This document shows, piece by piece, positions 1 through 8,338 of a DNA stretch of 64,000 nucleotides. This DNA comes from an uncultured Kocuria sp. (GTDB lineage Bacteria; Actinomycetota; Actinomycetes; Actinomycetales; Micrococcaceae): NCBI RefSeq assembly GCF_947500125.1, contig NZ_CANMRA010000012.1, forward strand, positions 57,407 to 121,406. The letters run 5' to 3'. A program made the translations under genes and the position numbers. A model generated the notes under the pieces. It was not told the DNA's origin and did not search any database. It worked only from the letters and a program-made list of their open reading frames with translations. The number at the start of each line of letters is the position of its first letter. Positions within the stretch are counted from its first letter, which is position 1.

Positions 1-2029
1 TGAGCCGGTCCACCAGCTCCTGGATCTCCGCCGCTGAGGGGACGGGCAGGCGCGGAGCGGGGACCTCGAGCAGCAGGGTCGGGTCCGCGGCCGGGACCGG
101 CGGGGCGGGCTCCGCGGGGGCGACGTCTAGCGCCGGCTCCGTGCCCGTGGCCCGGACGGCGGCCGCGAGCTCGCGGAGCTCGCCGTCCCGGCCGGCCGGT
201 CCCCGGCGCCGGCCGGGGACCTCCTCGCCGGGGCCGACCACGAGCACGCCGGGCGCGGGCCGGCGCAGCCGCCGCCCCGCGAGGTCCGGGGAGCCGGCGA
301 GCGCCTCCAGCAGCTCGTCCTCACCGGTGAGCACCCAGTCCGCCCGGGTGATCCGGATCCGCCCGTGCCCCCGGCCCGCCTCCTCGACCAGGTAGGCCAG
401 GGCCTGCGGCACCGTGCCCCGGCCGTGCTCCTCGAGCCACGCCAGGATCGAGGGCGGGGTCCAGCCTGCGTCGAGCGCGCGGTGCAGGGAGCGCTCGCTG
501 AAACGGTGCCGCGGGACCGGCCCGTGGCCCTCCGGCTCCGCCAGCCGGTCGAGGGCGCGGGCCACGTCCGGGGCGAGGTAGCCGGTGGCCGTGGCCGTGA
601 GGTCGCTCTGCAGCAGCACGGTCCGCGAGGGCGCCGGGAGCCACCCGGCCACGGAGCGGGCGGCGTCCCCGGGCCGGTCCTCCGCGAGGGCCAGACCGGG
701 AGCAGTGAGGACGTCGGCGCCCAGCAGACCGAGCTCGGCGGCCTCCGTCAGCATCCCCGGGCCCCACCGGTCCAGGGCCCTGGCCAGACGGGGGCGCCGC
801 CAGCGGGCGAGCGCCAGGACGTCCTCGGGGCCGTGGCCACCCGGCGCCCGCTCGGCGAGCTCGGCGTGGGCGGCCAGCAGCGCCCGGCGCACGGCCGGGG
901 CCTCCGGGGCGTGCGTGCCGCGGGTCAGGACCCCGACGACCGAGCCGTCGGCCAGGGGCAGACCCACCGCCGAGGGGACGACGTCGGAGGCCAGCCACGA
1001 CCGCACCACGTGCCACCACTGGTCGGTGCGCTCGGCGTCCTCGAAGGGCGCCGGCGCGGGGCGCCAGGCCGAGGTGTCCGGGTCCAGCCGCACGAGCCCG
1101 GCGAGCTCGCCCAGGCCGAGGAGGCGGACGAGCTCAGCGTGCTCGACGCCCAGGGCCGAGCGCAGGCGGCGCAGCTCGCGCACGCCGATCGCGCCCGCCC
1201 GCAGGGTGCTCAGCGGCCGGGCCCGCAGCTCGGCGCGCAGCGCCGCGGTGCGCCGCAGCAGCTGCTCGACCGCCGCGGCGGCGGCGTTGTCCCGCACCCG
1301 GTTGGGCACGCGCGCGCCCGGCCGGACGGGCGGCTCCAGGGACATCGTGGCCCAGGGGTCGGGACCGCGCAGGAGCAGGCCGACCTCCCGGGGGAGCTCC
1401 ACGTGGCGGGAGTCCACGGGGAACAGGACGCCGTGGGCCAGGAGCCAGTCGACGGGCCGGGCGTCGGCGTCGGCCGCGGGGTCGGTACGGCGCAGGGCAT
1501 CGGGCAGGGCGCCCACGGGACGGGAGCGGAACCGTTCGAGGACCTCCCGCACCGGTGCGGGCCACCGCGCGAGCTCCTCGGCGGTGCGGGGCCCGGCCAC
1601 GGGTCCCGCCGCGGCCGGTGCGTCACCGCGCAGGCGTGCGGCGAGGGCCGCGAGCACCGGCCGGGGGCGGCCGAGGCCCGCCGGATAGCGGCCGAGGGCC
1701 TCCGCCAGCCCGGGCACGAGCCGCAGCGCGTCGCCGTCCCGGTGCACGAGACCCAGGCGGTGCAGCCGGTCCCAGGGCGGGCCGGCCGGCAGGCGCGCGG
1801 CGGGCCCGTCCGGCGGGCCCAGCACCACGGCGCGCTCGACGGCGTCCAGCTCGGGCCGGGAGAGCGCGTCGAGGGCCCGGCGCAGCCCCGCACGGGACAG
1901 CAGCGCCTCGGCGAGGTCCTCGACCGACGCCGTGCCCGGGCGCACGGCGTCCGGCCGGGCGGCGAGCAGCTCGCGCAGCTCGGCCGGGGAGCGGGACGCG
2001 AGATCCCGGAGCAGGCCGTCCGGGAGCAC
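1..2029 (-). CDS. Helicase-associated domain protein (XPB/Ssl2-like), C-terminus cut off by window edge
   Basis: About 676 residues are visible, starting at GTG 2029 (VLPDGLLRDLASRSPAELRE) and still open at base 1. The start lies three bases after the stop of the small upstream gene (TGATCCGTG), so the two are probably co-transcribed. The N-terminal text, with repeated short helices such as AELRELLAARPDAV and LSRPELDAVERAVVLG, is typical of the actinobacterial family whose C-terminus carries a Helicase_C_3 (XPB/Ssl2 N-terminal-like) domain. These proteins are usually encoded beside an XPB-type DNA repair helicase, which would lie to the left. I see no Walker motifs in the visible part. A role in DNA repair or transcription-coupled processing is inferred from the family only. 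Confidence 0.75.
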   Translation of the reverse strand, partial: MLPDGLLRDLASRSPAELRELLAARPDAVRPGTASVEDLAEALLSRAGLRRALDALSRPELDAVERAVVLGPPDGPAARLPAGPPWDRLHRLGLVHRDGDALRLVPGLAEALGRYPAGLGRPRPVLAALAARLRGDAPAAAGPVAGPRTAEELARWPAPVREVLERFRSRPVGALPDALRRTDPAADADARPVDWLLAHGVLFPVDSRHVELPREVGLLLRGPDPWATMSLEPPVRPGARVPNRVRDNAAAAAVEQLLRRTAALRAELRARPLSTLRAGAIGVRELRRLRSALGVEHAELVRLLGLGELAGLVRLDPDTSAWRPAPAPFEDAERTDQWWHVVRSWLASDVVPSAVGLPLADGSVVGVLTRGTHAPEAPAVRRALLAAHAELAERAPGGHGPEDVLALARWRRPRLARALDRWGPGMLTEAAELGLLGADVLTAPGLALAEDRPGDAARSVAGWLPAPSRTVLLQSDLTATATGYLAPDVARALDRLAEPEGHGPVPRHRFSERSLHRALDAGWTPPSILAWLEEHGRGTVPQALAYLVEEAGRGHGRIRITRADWVLTGEDELLEALAGSPDLAGRRLRRPAPGVLVVGPGEEVPGRRRGPAGRDGELRELAAAVRATGTEPALDVAPAEPAPPVPAADPTLLLEVPAPRLPVPSAAEIQELVDRL

Positions 2030-2032
2030 GGA

Positions 2033-2290
2033 TCAGGCCCGGCGGCGGCGCAGCAGGGAGCGCACGAGGACCGCGCAGAACAGCAGGAACGCCACGGGGA
2101 GCGCGAACCACGGAACCACCGTGAGCCCGTCCCAGGGGTCCGCGCCGACGGCCTTGAGCACCAGCAGCAGGGCGAGGCACACCGCGCACACCAGGCCGAG
2201 CACGACCGCGGAGACGCCGAGGACGTCGACCCCGGGGTGTCGGGCGGTGCGGTTCGCGGGCGCGGCCGCACGGTCGTCGGAAGCAGGCAT
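2033..2290 (-). CDS. Small two-helix membrane protein, unknown function
   Basis: 85 residues from ATG 2290. A short polar N-terminus is followed by two hydrophobic segments (about residues 23-48 and 58-78) and an Arg-rich tail (LLRRRRA) that should face the cytoplasm by the positive-inside rule. It sits directly upstream of the helicase-associated gene on the same strand, with only TGATCC between its stop and that gene's GTG start. A small membrane protein between this helicase family and a divergent cold-shock gene is a common arrangement in Micrococcaceae, as I recall it. I cannot assign a function. Confidence 0.7.
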   Translation of the reverse strand: MPASDDRAAAPANRTARHPGVDVLGVSAVVLGLVCAVCLALLLVLKAVGADPWDGLTVVPWFALPVAFLLFCAVLVRSLLRRRRA

Positions 2291-2443
2291 GGGTCCAGAA
2301 TACCGAGCGGAGCGGTGTGCTGCTGACCGCGCCCGGCGGTCCCCGCCCGCGGAGCAGGGCTAGAATGGGAGGTTCCACAGGGTGGCCCGGCGGCAGTGAC
2401 CGACGGGCCGCCCCTCCACGAACACGAGGACGAGGGAGACAGC

Positions 2444-2827
2444 GTGCCCACCGGCAAGGTCAAGTGGTTCGATGCGAAGAAGGGCTTCGGCTTCCTGGCG
2501 GCCGACGACGGCCAGGAAGTGTTCCTGCCCTCCTCGGCGCTGCCCTCCGGGGCCACCACGGTGAAGCCGGGTACGCGGATGGAGTTCGGGGTCGCCCAGG
2601 GCCGGCGCGGCGCGCAGGCGCTCTCCGCCCGGATCCTGGACCGGACCCCGTCGGTCGCAAAGAACGTCCGGAAGCCCGCCGACGAGATGGCGGTCATCAC
2701 GGAGGACCTCATTAAGCTCCTGGACGACATGTCCAACGGGCTGCACCGGGGCCGCTACCCCGACTCCCCGCACGGGAAGAAGATCGCCGCGATCCTGCGC
2801 ACGGTGGCCGACAACCTGGACGTCTGA
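2444..2827 (+). CDS. Cold-shock-domain protein with C-terminal extension
   Basis: 127 residues. The start is GTG 2444, placed by a purine-rich ribosome site (GAGGACGAGGGAGA) just upstream; the GTG is followed by PTGKVKWFDAKKGFGF. Residues 1-65 form a cold-shock domain with an intact RNP1 (KGFGF). RNP2 is unusual: VFLPSSAL replaces the common VFVHFSAI, so the aromatic/His face for single-stranded nucleic acid is altered. Residues 66-127 add a helical extension absent from the classical 67-residue CspA (compare the gene at 59006). It probably binds RNA or ssDNA. It is divergent from the small membrane protein at 2290 and precedes the DUF3027 gene. Confidence 0.85.
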   Translation: MPTGKVKWFDAKKGFGFLAADDGQEVFLPSSALPSGATTVKPGTRMEFGVAQGRRGAQALSARILDRTPSVAKNVRKPADEMAVITEDLIKLLDDMSNGLHRGRYPDSPHGKKIAAILRTVADNLDV

Positions 2828-2863
2828 GGCCACCGCCCCGAGCGCCCGCCGCGGGGACCAGCT

Positions 2864-2941
2864 CCACCACCGGGACCCACGACCGGGACTCATGACCGGG
2901 ACCCACGACCGGGACCCACCACCGGCATCCATCGCCGACAT
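2864..2941. repeat. 13-bp tandem repeat, about six units
   Basis: Six consecutive 13-bp units start at 2864, 2877, 2890, 2903, 2916 and 2929. The core unit is CCACGACCGGGAC; the last two units have diverged, and a seventh, weaker copy runs into the ribosome site of the DUF3027 gene. The period is not a multiple of three and no gene spans it, so it is noncoding. It occupies the short gap between the cold-shock gene and DUF3027. Confidence 0.85.
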
Positions 2942-2962
2942 CCAGCACGAGGGAGACCAGCA

Positions 2963-3517
2963 GTGACCGAGGAGACCGTCCAGGACGCGACCGACGAGGC
3001 CGTGCCCCCGGCGCCCGAGCCGGCGACACCGGCGCCCCGCCGCCGCCGGGCCCCGAAGCAGGACCCCCTGCTCGTGGCCGACGTCGCCACGGCCCGCGCC
3101 GGGGTGGAGCAGATCGCGGAGCCCTCGCAGATCGGCCCCGGGCACCGGGTGACGGTGGAGGAGGACCGGCTGGTGGTCCACCTCTTCGAGTGCACGCTGC
3201 CCGGCTACCGGGGCTGGAACTGGTTCGCGAGCCTGGCCCGCGCCCCGCGCAGCAAAGCGGTCACGGTCTGCGAGGTCGGCCTGCTGCCGGGGGAGGACGC
3301 CCTTCTCGCGCCCGAGTGGGTCCCGTGGGCCGCCCGGGTGAGCCCCGAGGAGAAGGCCCAGGAGGAGCAGGACCGGGCCGAGGACGAGGCCGGGGAGAAC
3401 GCCGCGGCCGAGGCTTCCGGAGGCGCTCGCGGTGCCTCCGGCGGCGACCGGGCCCCCGAGGACCGCCCCGCGGCCGAGGACGGGTCCGTCCCGCCGCAGG
3501 AGGGCGAGCGGTCCTGA
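2963..3517 (+). CDS. DUF3027 family protein
   Basis: 184 residues from ATG 2963, behind a GAGGGAGA ribosome site. The central part (about residues 35-125) carries the family's characteristic stretches QDPLLVADVATARAGVEQI, HLFECTLPGYRGWNW and LLPGEDALLAPEWVPW. The ends are low-complexity: a Pro/Ala-rich N-terminus with an RRRR patch and an acidic Glu/Ala/Gly-rich tail from about residue 130. DUF3027 proteins are actinobacterial and of unknown function, often encoded next to cold-shock proteins as here. The stop (TGA 3515-3517) overlaps a possible CTG start of the next gene. Confidence 0.9.
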   Translation: MTEETVQDATDEAVPPAPEPATPAPRRRRAPKQDPLLVADVATARAGVEQIAEPSQIGPGHRVTVEEDRLVVHLFECTLPGYRGWNWFASLARAPRSKAVTVCEVGLLPGEDALLAPEWVPWAARVSPEEKAQEEQDRAEDEAGENAAAEASGGARGASGGDRAPEDRPAAEDGSVPPQEGERS

Positions 3518-3570
3518 CCGCTCCGCCGGGGACCGCGGGGACGGACGAGGCCCCGGAGCCCGCGCGCGGA

Positions 3571-4791
3571 ATGTTCCGGTCCTTCCGGTTCCGCAACTAC
3601 CGCCTGTGGTTCCTGGGCGCGCTCGTGTCCAACATCGGGACGTGGATGCAGCGCACGGCCCAGTCGTGGCTGGTCTTCGACGAGCTCTCGGACCACGACG
3701 CCACCGCCATGGGCGTGGTGACGGCCCTGCAGTTCCTGCCCCAGCTCTTCCTCGCGCCCTGGGCCGGCGTGCTCGCGGACCGGCTCGACCGGCGGCGCCT
3801 GCTGCTGTGGACGCAGACGGCCATGGCGGTGCTGGCGGCGGGTCTGGGGGCGCTGGTCCTGGCCGACGCGGCCACCCTGTGGCACGTCTACGGCTTCGCC
3901 CTCGCCCTGGGCGTCGTTTCCACGCTGGACGCCCCTGTGCGCCAGACCTTCGTCTCGGAGATGGTCGACGACGCCTACCTCTCCAACGCCGTGGCCCTGA
4001 ACGCGACCTCGTTCAACACGGCCCGGATGATCGGGCCCGCCGTGGCCGGCGTGCTCGTCGCCTCGATCGGGTCGGGCTGGGTGTTCCTCCTCAACACGCT
4101 GACCTTCGGCGCCATGCTCGCCGCCGTCCTCGCGATCCGCACGGACGAGCTGCGCGGGATGCCCCGGTCCGGGCGGGGGCGGGGGCAGATCCGCGAGGGA
4201 CTGGCCTACGTCGGCAGCCGTCCCGACATCGTGGCGGTGCTGATCACGATCTTCCTCATCGGCACCTTCGGGCTGAACTTCGCGGTGTTCCTGGCGGCCA
4301 TGGCCGGCCCCGAGTTCGGCCGCGGCTCGGAGACCTTCGGGCTGCTCAACTCGGTCCTCGCGGTCGGCACGGTGGCGGGCGCCCTGCTCTCCGCCCGGCG
4401 GCGCAGCGCCCGGCTGCGCTACGTCTACGGGGGCAGCGCCGTCTTCGCCCTCAGCTGCCTGGGAGCGGCGACGGCGCCCGGCCTCACGCTGTTCGCGCTG
4501 TGGCTGGTCCCCTGCGGGCTGTCCTCGCTGACCATCATGACCACCGCCAACGCGTACGTGCAGTCGACCACCTCGCCGGTGATGCGCGGGCGCGTCATGA
4601 GCCTCTACATGGCGATCTTCATGGGCGGCACCCCGATCGGGGCGCCGGTCGTCGGCTGGATCACCGACGCCCTCGGCGCGCGCTGGGGCATGGGCGTCGC
4701 CGTGGCGGCGGGGCTCGGCGGAGCCCTGGTGGGCTTCGTCGTGTGGTGGCGCCTGCGCGCAGGACGTGCGTCCGCCGAGGACGCCGGCTAG
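3571..4791 (+). CDS. MFS transporter, DHA3 (MFS_3)-like exporter
   Basis: 406 residues from ATG 3571 with about 12 membrane helices. The N-terminal signature FRNYRLWFLGALVSNIGTWM and the loop LADRLDRRRLLLWTQ match the drug/metabolite exporters related to EntS and Tet(V). A start at ATG 3571 gives the normal family N-terminus. However, CTG 3514 has a much better ribosome site (AGGAGGG, 3498-3504, nine bases ahead) and would overlap the DUF3027 stop, adding about 19 residues, so the start is uncertain. The substrate cannot be read from sequence. The stop codon interlocks with that of the convergent serC at CTAG 4788-4791. Confidence 0.85.
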   Translation: MFRSFRFRNYRLWFLGALVSNIGTWMQRTAQSWLVFDELSDHDATAMGVVTALQFLPQLFLAPWAGVLADRLDRRRLLLWTQTAMAVLAAGLGALVLADAATLWHVYGFALALGVVSTLDAPVRQTFVSEMVDDAYLSNAVALNATSFNTARMIGPAVAGVLVASIGSGWVFLLNTLTFGAMLAAVLAIRTDELRGMPRSGRGRGQIREGLAYVGSRPDIVAVLITIFLIGTFGLNFAVFLAAMAGPEFGRGSETFGLLNSVLAVGTVAGALLSARRRSARLRYVYGGSAVFALSCLGAATAPGLTLFALWLVPCGLSSLTIMTTANAYVQSTTSPVMRGRVMSLYMAIFMGGTPIGAPVVGWITDALGARWGMGVAVAAGLGGALVGFVVWWRLRAGRASAEDAG

Positions 4792-5927
4792 CGCCCTGAC
4801 GGTCCGCGGAGCTGCTCGACGACGTGGTCGACACAGCGCAGCAGCCGGGCGACGTCGTCGGGTTCGATCGAGACGAACGTGGCGATCCGCAGCTGGTTGC
4901 GCCCCAGCTTGCGGTAGGGCTCGACGTCCACCACGCCGTGGGCGCGCAGGACCGCCGCGACCCCGGCCGCGTCCACGGTGTCGTCGAAGTCCACGGTGGT
5001 GATCACCGTGGAGCGGTCCTCCGGGCGGACCACGAACGGGCTCGCGAAGGGGGACGCCTCGGCCCACGCGTAGACGAGGTCGGAGGACTCCTTCGTGCGG
5101 GCCGAGGCCCACGCCATTCCGCCCTGGTCGTTGAGCCAGCGGACCTGCTCGTCGAGCATGACCAGGGTGGCCAGGGCGGGTGTGTTGTAGGTCTGGTTCT
5201 TCCGGGAGTTCTCGAGCGCCGTGGTGAGCTGCAGGAAGTCGGGGATCCACCGCTCCGAGGCGCCGATCCGCTCGATCCGCTCGATCGCCGCGGGGGAGAA
5301 CGCCCCCAGCCACAGTCCGCCGTCGGAGCCGAAGTTCTTCTGCGGGGAGAAGTAGTAGACGTCCGTCGCGGCCAGGTCCGCGGCCATCCCGCCGGCGGCC
5401 GAGGTGGCGTCGACCAGCACCAGCGCCTCGTCCCCGATGCCGGCGGGGCGGGCCACGGGCGCGGCGACCCCGGTGGAGGTCTCGTTCTGGGGCCACGCGT
5501 AGACGTCCACGCCGTCCTCCGCCCGCGGCTCCGGGCGCGTCCCGGGTGCGGACTCCACGATCGAGGAGGCCTCCAGGAACGGGGCGCCGTCGGTGGCCTG
5601 GGCGAACTTCGCCCCGAATTCGCCGAACGTCAGGTGCTGCGCCCTGCGCTGCACGAGCCCGAAGGCCGCGGCGTCCCAGAACGCGGTGGCCCCGCCCAGG
5701 CCCAGCAGCACCTCGTGGTCCCCGGGCAGGCCCAGGAACTGCGCGAGACCCTCGCGCACCGAGCCCACGAGCTCCTGGACCGGCGCCTGGCGGTGCGAGG
5801 TGCCGAGCAGGGCGGTCCCCGCGCGGGCCACGGCGTCGACCTGGGCGGGGCGGATCTTCGAGGGGCCGGCGCCGAACCGGCCGTCGGCGGGCAGCAGGTG
5901 CTGGGGGATGGTGACGTGTGCGGGCAA
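4788..5927 (-). CDS. serC: Phosphoserine aminotransferase
   Basis: 379 residues. Converts 3-phosphohydroxypyruvate plus glutamate to phosphoserine in serine synthesis, with PLP as cofactor, in the cytoplasm. I chose TTG 5927 because AGGGAG lies just upstream and the next residues run into the conserved start region (DGRFGAGPSKIR). The shorter actinobacterial SerC type is indicated by GTSHRQAPV and by YYFSPQKNFGSDGG, which contains the PLP-binding lysine. No in-frame ATG lies near this start; the next is some 100 codons upstream, across the dtxR-like gene's promoter region. It is divergent from that gene and convergent with the MFS gene. Confidence 0.9.
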   Translation of the reverse strand: MPAHVTIPQHLLPADGRFGAGPSKIRPAQVDAVARAGTALLGTSHRQAPVQELVGSVREGLAQFLGLPGDHEVLLGLGGATAFWDAAAFGLVQRRAQHLTFGEFGAKFAQATDGAPFLEASSIVESAPGTRPEPRAEDGVDVYAWPQNETSTGVAAPVARPAGIGDEALVLVDATSAAGGMAADLAATDVYYFSPQKNFGSDGGLWLGAFSPAAIERIERIGASERWIPDFLQLTTALENSRKNQTYNTPALATLVMLDEQVRWLNDQGGMAWASARTKESSDLVYAWAEASPFASPFVVRPEDRSTVITTVDFDDTVDAAGVAAVLRAHGVVDVEPYRKLGRNQLRIATFVSIEPDDVARLLRCVDHVVEQLRGPSGR

Positions 5928-6164
5928 CGGGCGCTCCCTGGTGGTCGGCAGGCGGTGGATGACGCGCAGTGGATGGCGGGCGGTGGGCGCGGCCGCCGGA
6001 AGGGGTGCTCGCGCCGGTGGCGCCCCGGCCCATTCTGCCCCACGCGCGGACGCCGGGCGCCGCCCTCCGCCCGGGCCGCAGGACTCTCCCACTAAGCTCG
6101 TGCGGGAAGACCGGACCGGGCGGGATCCCCGGGGCTGGACGGCCGGACGAAGGATGACTGAGGC

Positions 6165-6851
6165 ATGAGCGACCTTATCGACACCACGGAGATGTACCTG
6201 CGGACCGTGCTCGAGCTCGAGGAGGAAGGGATCACGCCGATGCGGGCGCGCATCGTGGAGCGCCTCGACCACTCCGGGCCCACGGTCTCGCAGACGGTGT
6301 CCAGGATGGAGCGGGACGGGCTGCTGACGGTGGGCGCGGACCGGTCGCTGCTGCTCACCGAGGCGGGCCGGGAGCGGGCCGTGCAGGTCATGCGCAAGCA
6401 CCGGCTCGCGGAGCGGCTGCTCGCCGACGTCATCGGGCTGGACCTGGCGCAGGTGCACGACGAGGCGTGCCGGTGGGAGCACGTGATGAGCGAGCAGGTC
6501 GAGCGGCGGCTCGTGGACCTGCTCCACAGCCCCCGCCACTCGCCGTACGGCACGCCGATCCCCGGCCTGGCCGCCCTGGGCGTCGAGGAGAGCCCCGCTG
6601 CGGCGCATCCCTCCCTGCTCGACGCCGCCCGTCACGTCCCGGACGGCCCGCACACCATCGCGCTGCTGCCGGAGGTGGTCCAGGCGGACGCCGACCTGCT
6701 GGGCGTGCTGAGCGACGTGGGCGTGCTCACCGGGGCGGAGGTCAGGGCCCGGGTGGACGGTCAGCTCGTGCGGATCGAGGTGCCGGCCACGGGGCGGTCC
6801 GCGGAGATCGACCTGCGCACCGCCGCGGCCATCCGCGTCCTCGCTCCCTGA
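6165..6851 (+). CDS. DtxR/IdeR-type metal-dependent transcriptional regulator
   Basis: 228 residues from ATG 6165. The N-terminal winged helix (about residues 4-65) includes the recognition segment [19 protein letters not shown]. The dimerisation and metal-binding region follows, with [25 protein letters not shown] and [10 protein letters not shown], which contain the Cys, Glu and His ligands conserved in DtxR/IdeR/MntR. A C-terminal SH3-like part ends the protein. The full length, with the third domain, fits DtxR/IdeR better than the short MntR. It probably represses metal uptake or storage genes when Fe2+ or Mn2+ is bound. It is divergent from serC with about 240 bp between them. Confidence 0.9.
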   Translation: MSDLIDTTEMYLRTVLELEEEGITPMRARIVERLDHSGPTVSQTVSRMERDGLLTVGADRSLLLTEAGRERAVQVMRKHRLAERLLADVIGLDLAQVHDEACRWEHVMSEQVERRLVDLLHSPRHSPYGTPIPGLAALGVEESPAAAHPSLLDAARHVPDGPHTIALLPEVVQADADLLGVLSDVGVLTGAEVRARVDGQLVRIEVPATGRSAEIDLRTAAAIRVLAP

Positions 6852-7231
6852 CGGGTCGCCGGAGCCATCGGGGAGGTTTCCCGGGCGCCTCCGGAGCGCT
6901 CCGGCGGGCGGTCGGCTCCGGATGTGTGGACGTTCACAAGGTACTTTCGACCAGTTCGCCCCGCTCCGGCGCCCCGGGGTGCGATATCCCTGGTGGGACG
7001 CGGATCGTCCGGGTTCCGAAGCGCACTGCACAAGCTGTCACACGGGCAAATTCATACTCCGCAGTGCACTAATGCCAGGGTATTGGTATTTTTGCCGTCG
7101 CCTTGTCGTTATCGGCCGTGATCAAAACGTGACACTTCCGTAATCAGTCATGTACTGTTCAACGCGTGCCGATCACTGGTCGGATCAGCACCCACGGAGC
7201 ACATCGCCGAATTCTGCCGGTGCCCGTGGCC
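6852..7231. other. Intergenic region upstream of the riboswitch
   Basis: No convincing gene. Local A+T content rises after about 7020, consistent with a promoter region for the riboswitch-controlled NlpC/P60 gene. At 7119-7134 the sequence GTGATCAAAACGTGAC resembles a CRP/GlxR-type arrangement but is not a good palindrome. A short GC-rich inverted repeat lies at about 6885-6905, just past the DtxR-type gene. Confidence 0.5.
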
Positions 7232-7378
7232 TCTACACAGAAACTGCTTGGCAGAAGCGAGGGAACCATTTTCGGTCCCGGTGATCCGGGTCCTTGGGGT
7301 TAAGTCGTCAGAGCGCGTGCGTTCTGCGGCCGGGTGTCTCCCACCCGAATCCGACAGCTCACCTCGTAGGCAAAGGGA
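7232..7378 (+). promoter_or_regulatory. c-di-AMP riboswitch (ydaO-yuaA class)
   Basis: The leader ends 12 bases before the ATG at 7390 and carries the conserved blocks of actinobacterial ydaO-yuaA riboswitches in order: GAGGGAACC (about 7259-7267), GGTGATCCGGGTCCTTGGGG (about 7281-7300), then CCCACCCGAATCCGACAGCT (about 7341-7360) and CTCGTAGGC. The following AAAGGGAGGAA is the gene's ribosome site. In actinobacteria this class typically sits ahead of secreted cell-wall hydrolases, and c-di-AMP binding usually turns expression off. Boundaries are approximate because I could not fold it. Confidence 0.88.
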
Positions 7379-7389
7379 GGAACTCAACC

Positions 7390-8073
7390 ATGTCGCTTTT
7401 CAAGCAGAACACTGCCCGCCACCGCGCCGAGAGCACCTCGCGCGCCGTGCGCAACACCACCATCGCCGCCGCCGCCGGCGCCGCGATGATCGGCTCCATC
7501 GCCCCGGCCCAGGCCTACGCCCAGGCTCCCGTCGAGTCCGGAGCGGCCTACTCGGCCCCGGCCCCGGCATCCGCCTCGCTGGCCGGCTACACCTCGTACA
7601 CCTACCAGGCCCCGGTCGCCGCTCAGCCGGCCGCGCAGCCCGCCGCCCCGGCCTACGAGGCCCCGGCCCCGGCCGCGCAGCAGACCGCCGCCACCTCGAG
7701 CGTGACCCCGCAATCCACCGCGATCACCGAGATCAGCCCCGCCGCTGGCGGCATCGTGGGCACCGCGATGTCCGCGCAGGGCGCAGGCTATGTCTACGGC
7801 GGTACCTCCTACGGTGCCTGGGACTGCTCCGGATTCACCGGGTGGGTCTACGCGCAGAACGGCATCGACCTGCCCCGCACCAGTTTCCAGCAGATCGCGG
7901 CCGCCACTCCGACGACCAACCCGCAGCCGGGGGACCTGGTGTCCCAGAACGGTGGCAACCACATCGGCATCTACATCGGCGGTGGCAAGATGATCTCGGC
8001 GTTGAACCCGACCCAGGGCACCTTCGTCCACTCCGTCAACGCCATGCAGCTGGACGGCTACTACACCTTCTGA
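7390..8073 (+). CDS. Secreted NlpC/P60 peptidoglycan endopeptidase
   Basis: 227 residues from ATG 7390, set by the strong AAAGGGAGGAA site. A basic N-terminus and hydrophobic stretch ending near APAQAYA form a signal peptide of about 44 residues. Residues 45-115 are an Ala/Pro-rich linker. The catalytic domain occupies about residues 120-227, with the nucleophile Cys146 in WDCSGFTGWV and His191 in GNHIGIYIG. Proteins of this class cut gamma-D-Glu to diamino-acid bonds in wall peptides. Control by the upstream c-di-AMP riboswitch ties it to turgor or wall homeostasis. Two hairpins follow the stop. Confidence 0.92.
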   Translation: MSLFKQNTARHRAESTSRAVRNTTIAAAAGAAMIGSIAPAQAYAQAPVESGAAYSAPAPASASLAGYTSYTYQAPVAAQPAAQPAAPAYEAPAPAAQQTAATSSVTPQSTAITEISPAAGGIVGTAMSAQGAGYVYGGTSYGAWDCSGFTGWVYAQNGIDLPRTSFQQIAAATPTTNPQPGDLVSQNGGNHIGIYIGGGKMISALNPTQGTFVHSVNAMQLDGYYTF

Positions 8074-8082
8074 TCGGTCCCC

Positions 8083-8161
8083 GCCGCCCGCACCCCCGGG
8101 TGCGGGCGGCACCCGATCCCCCCCAAAGCACGGAGAGCCGCTCTCCCGGTTCTCCGTGCTT
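8083..8161 (+). terminator. Two hairpins after the NlpC/P60 gene
   Basis: The first hairpin (8083-8110) pairs GCCGCCCGCACCC with its complement around a very short loop. The second (8126-8161) pairs AAGCACGGAGAGCCG with CGGTTCTCCGTGCTT, one G-T pair included, and is followed by TCCTGCTG. No long T run is present, but position just after the stop fits transcription termination. Confidence 0.7.
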
Positions 8162-8338
8162 CCTGCTGTCCGCCCGGACAGCGCCTCTCCCCTCCGCTCG
8201 CCCGGCCGTCGTTCCCGATCCCGGAACACCGTCCTGCCGGACATCGGACCACCCCAGCATCCCCCGGCGCGATCCGTGCTGTCCCCGTGCCCTCCGACAG
8301 GCCGGCTCGGCCCCGCCAGAAAGTCGTCTGAACTCCTC

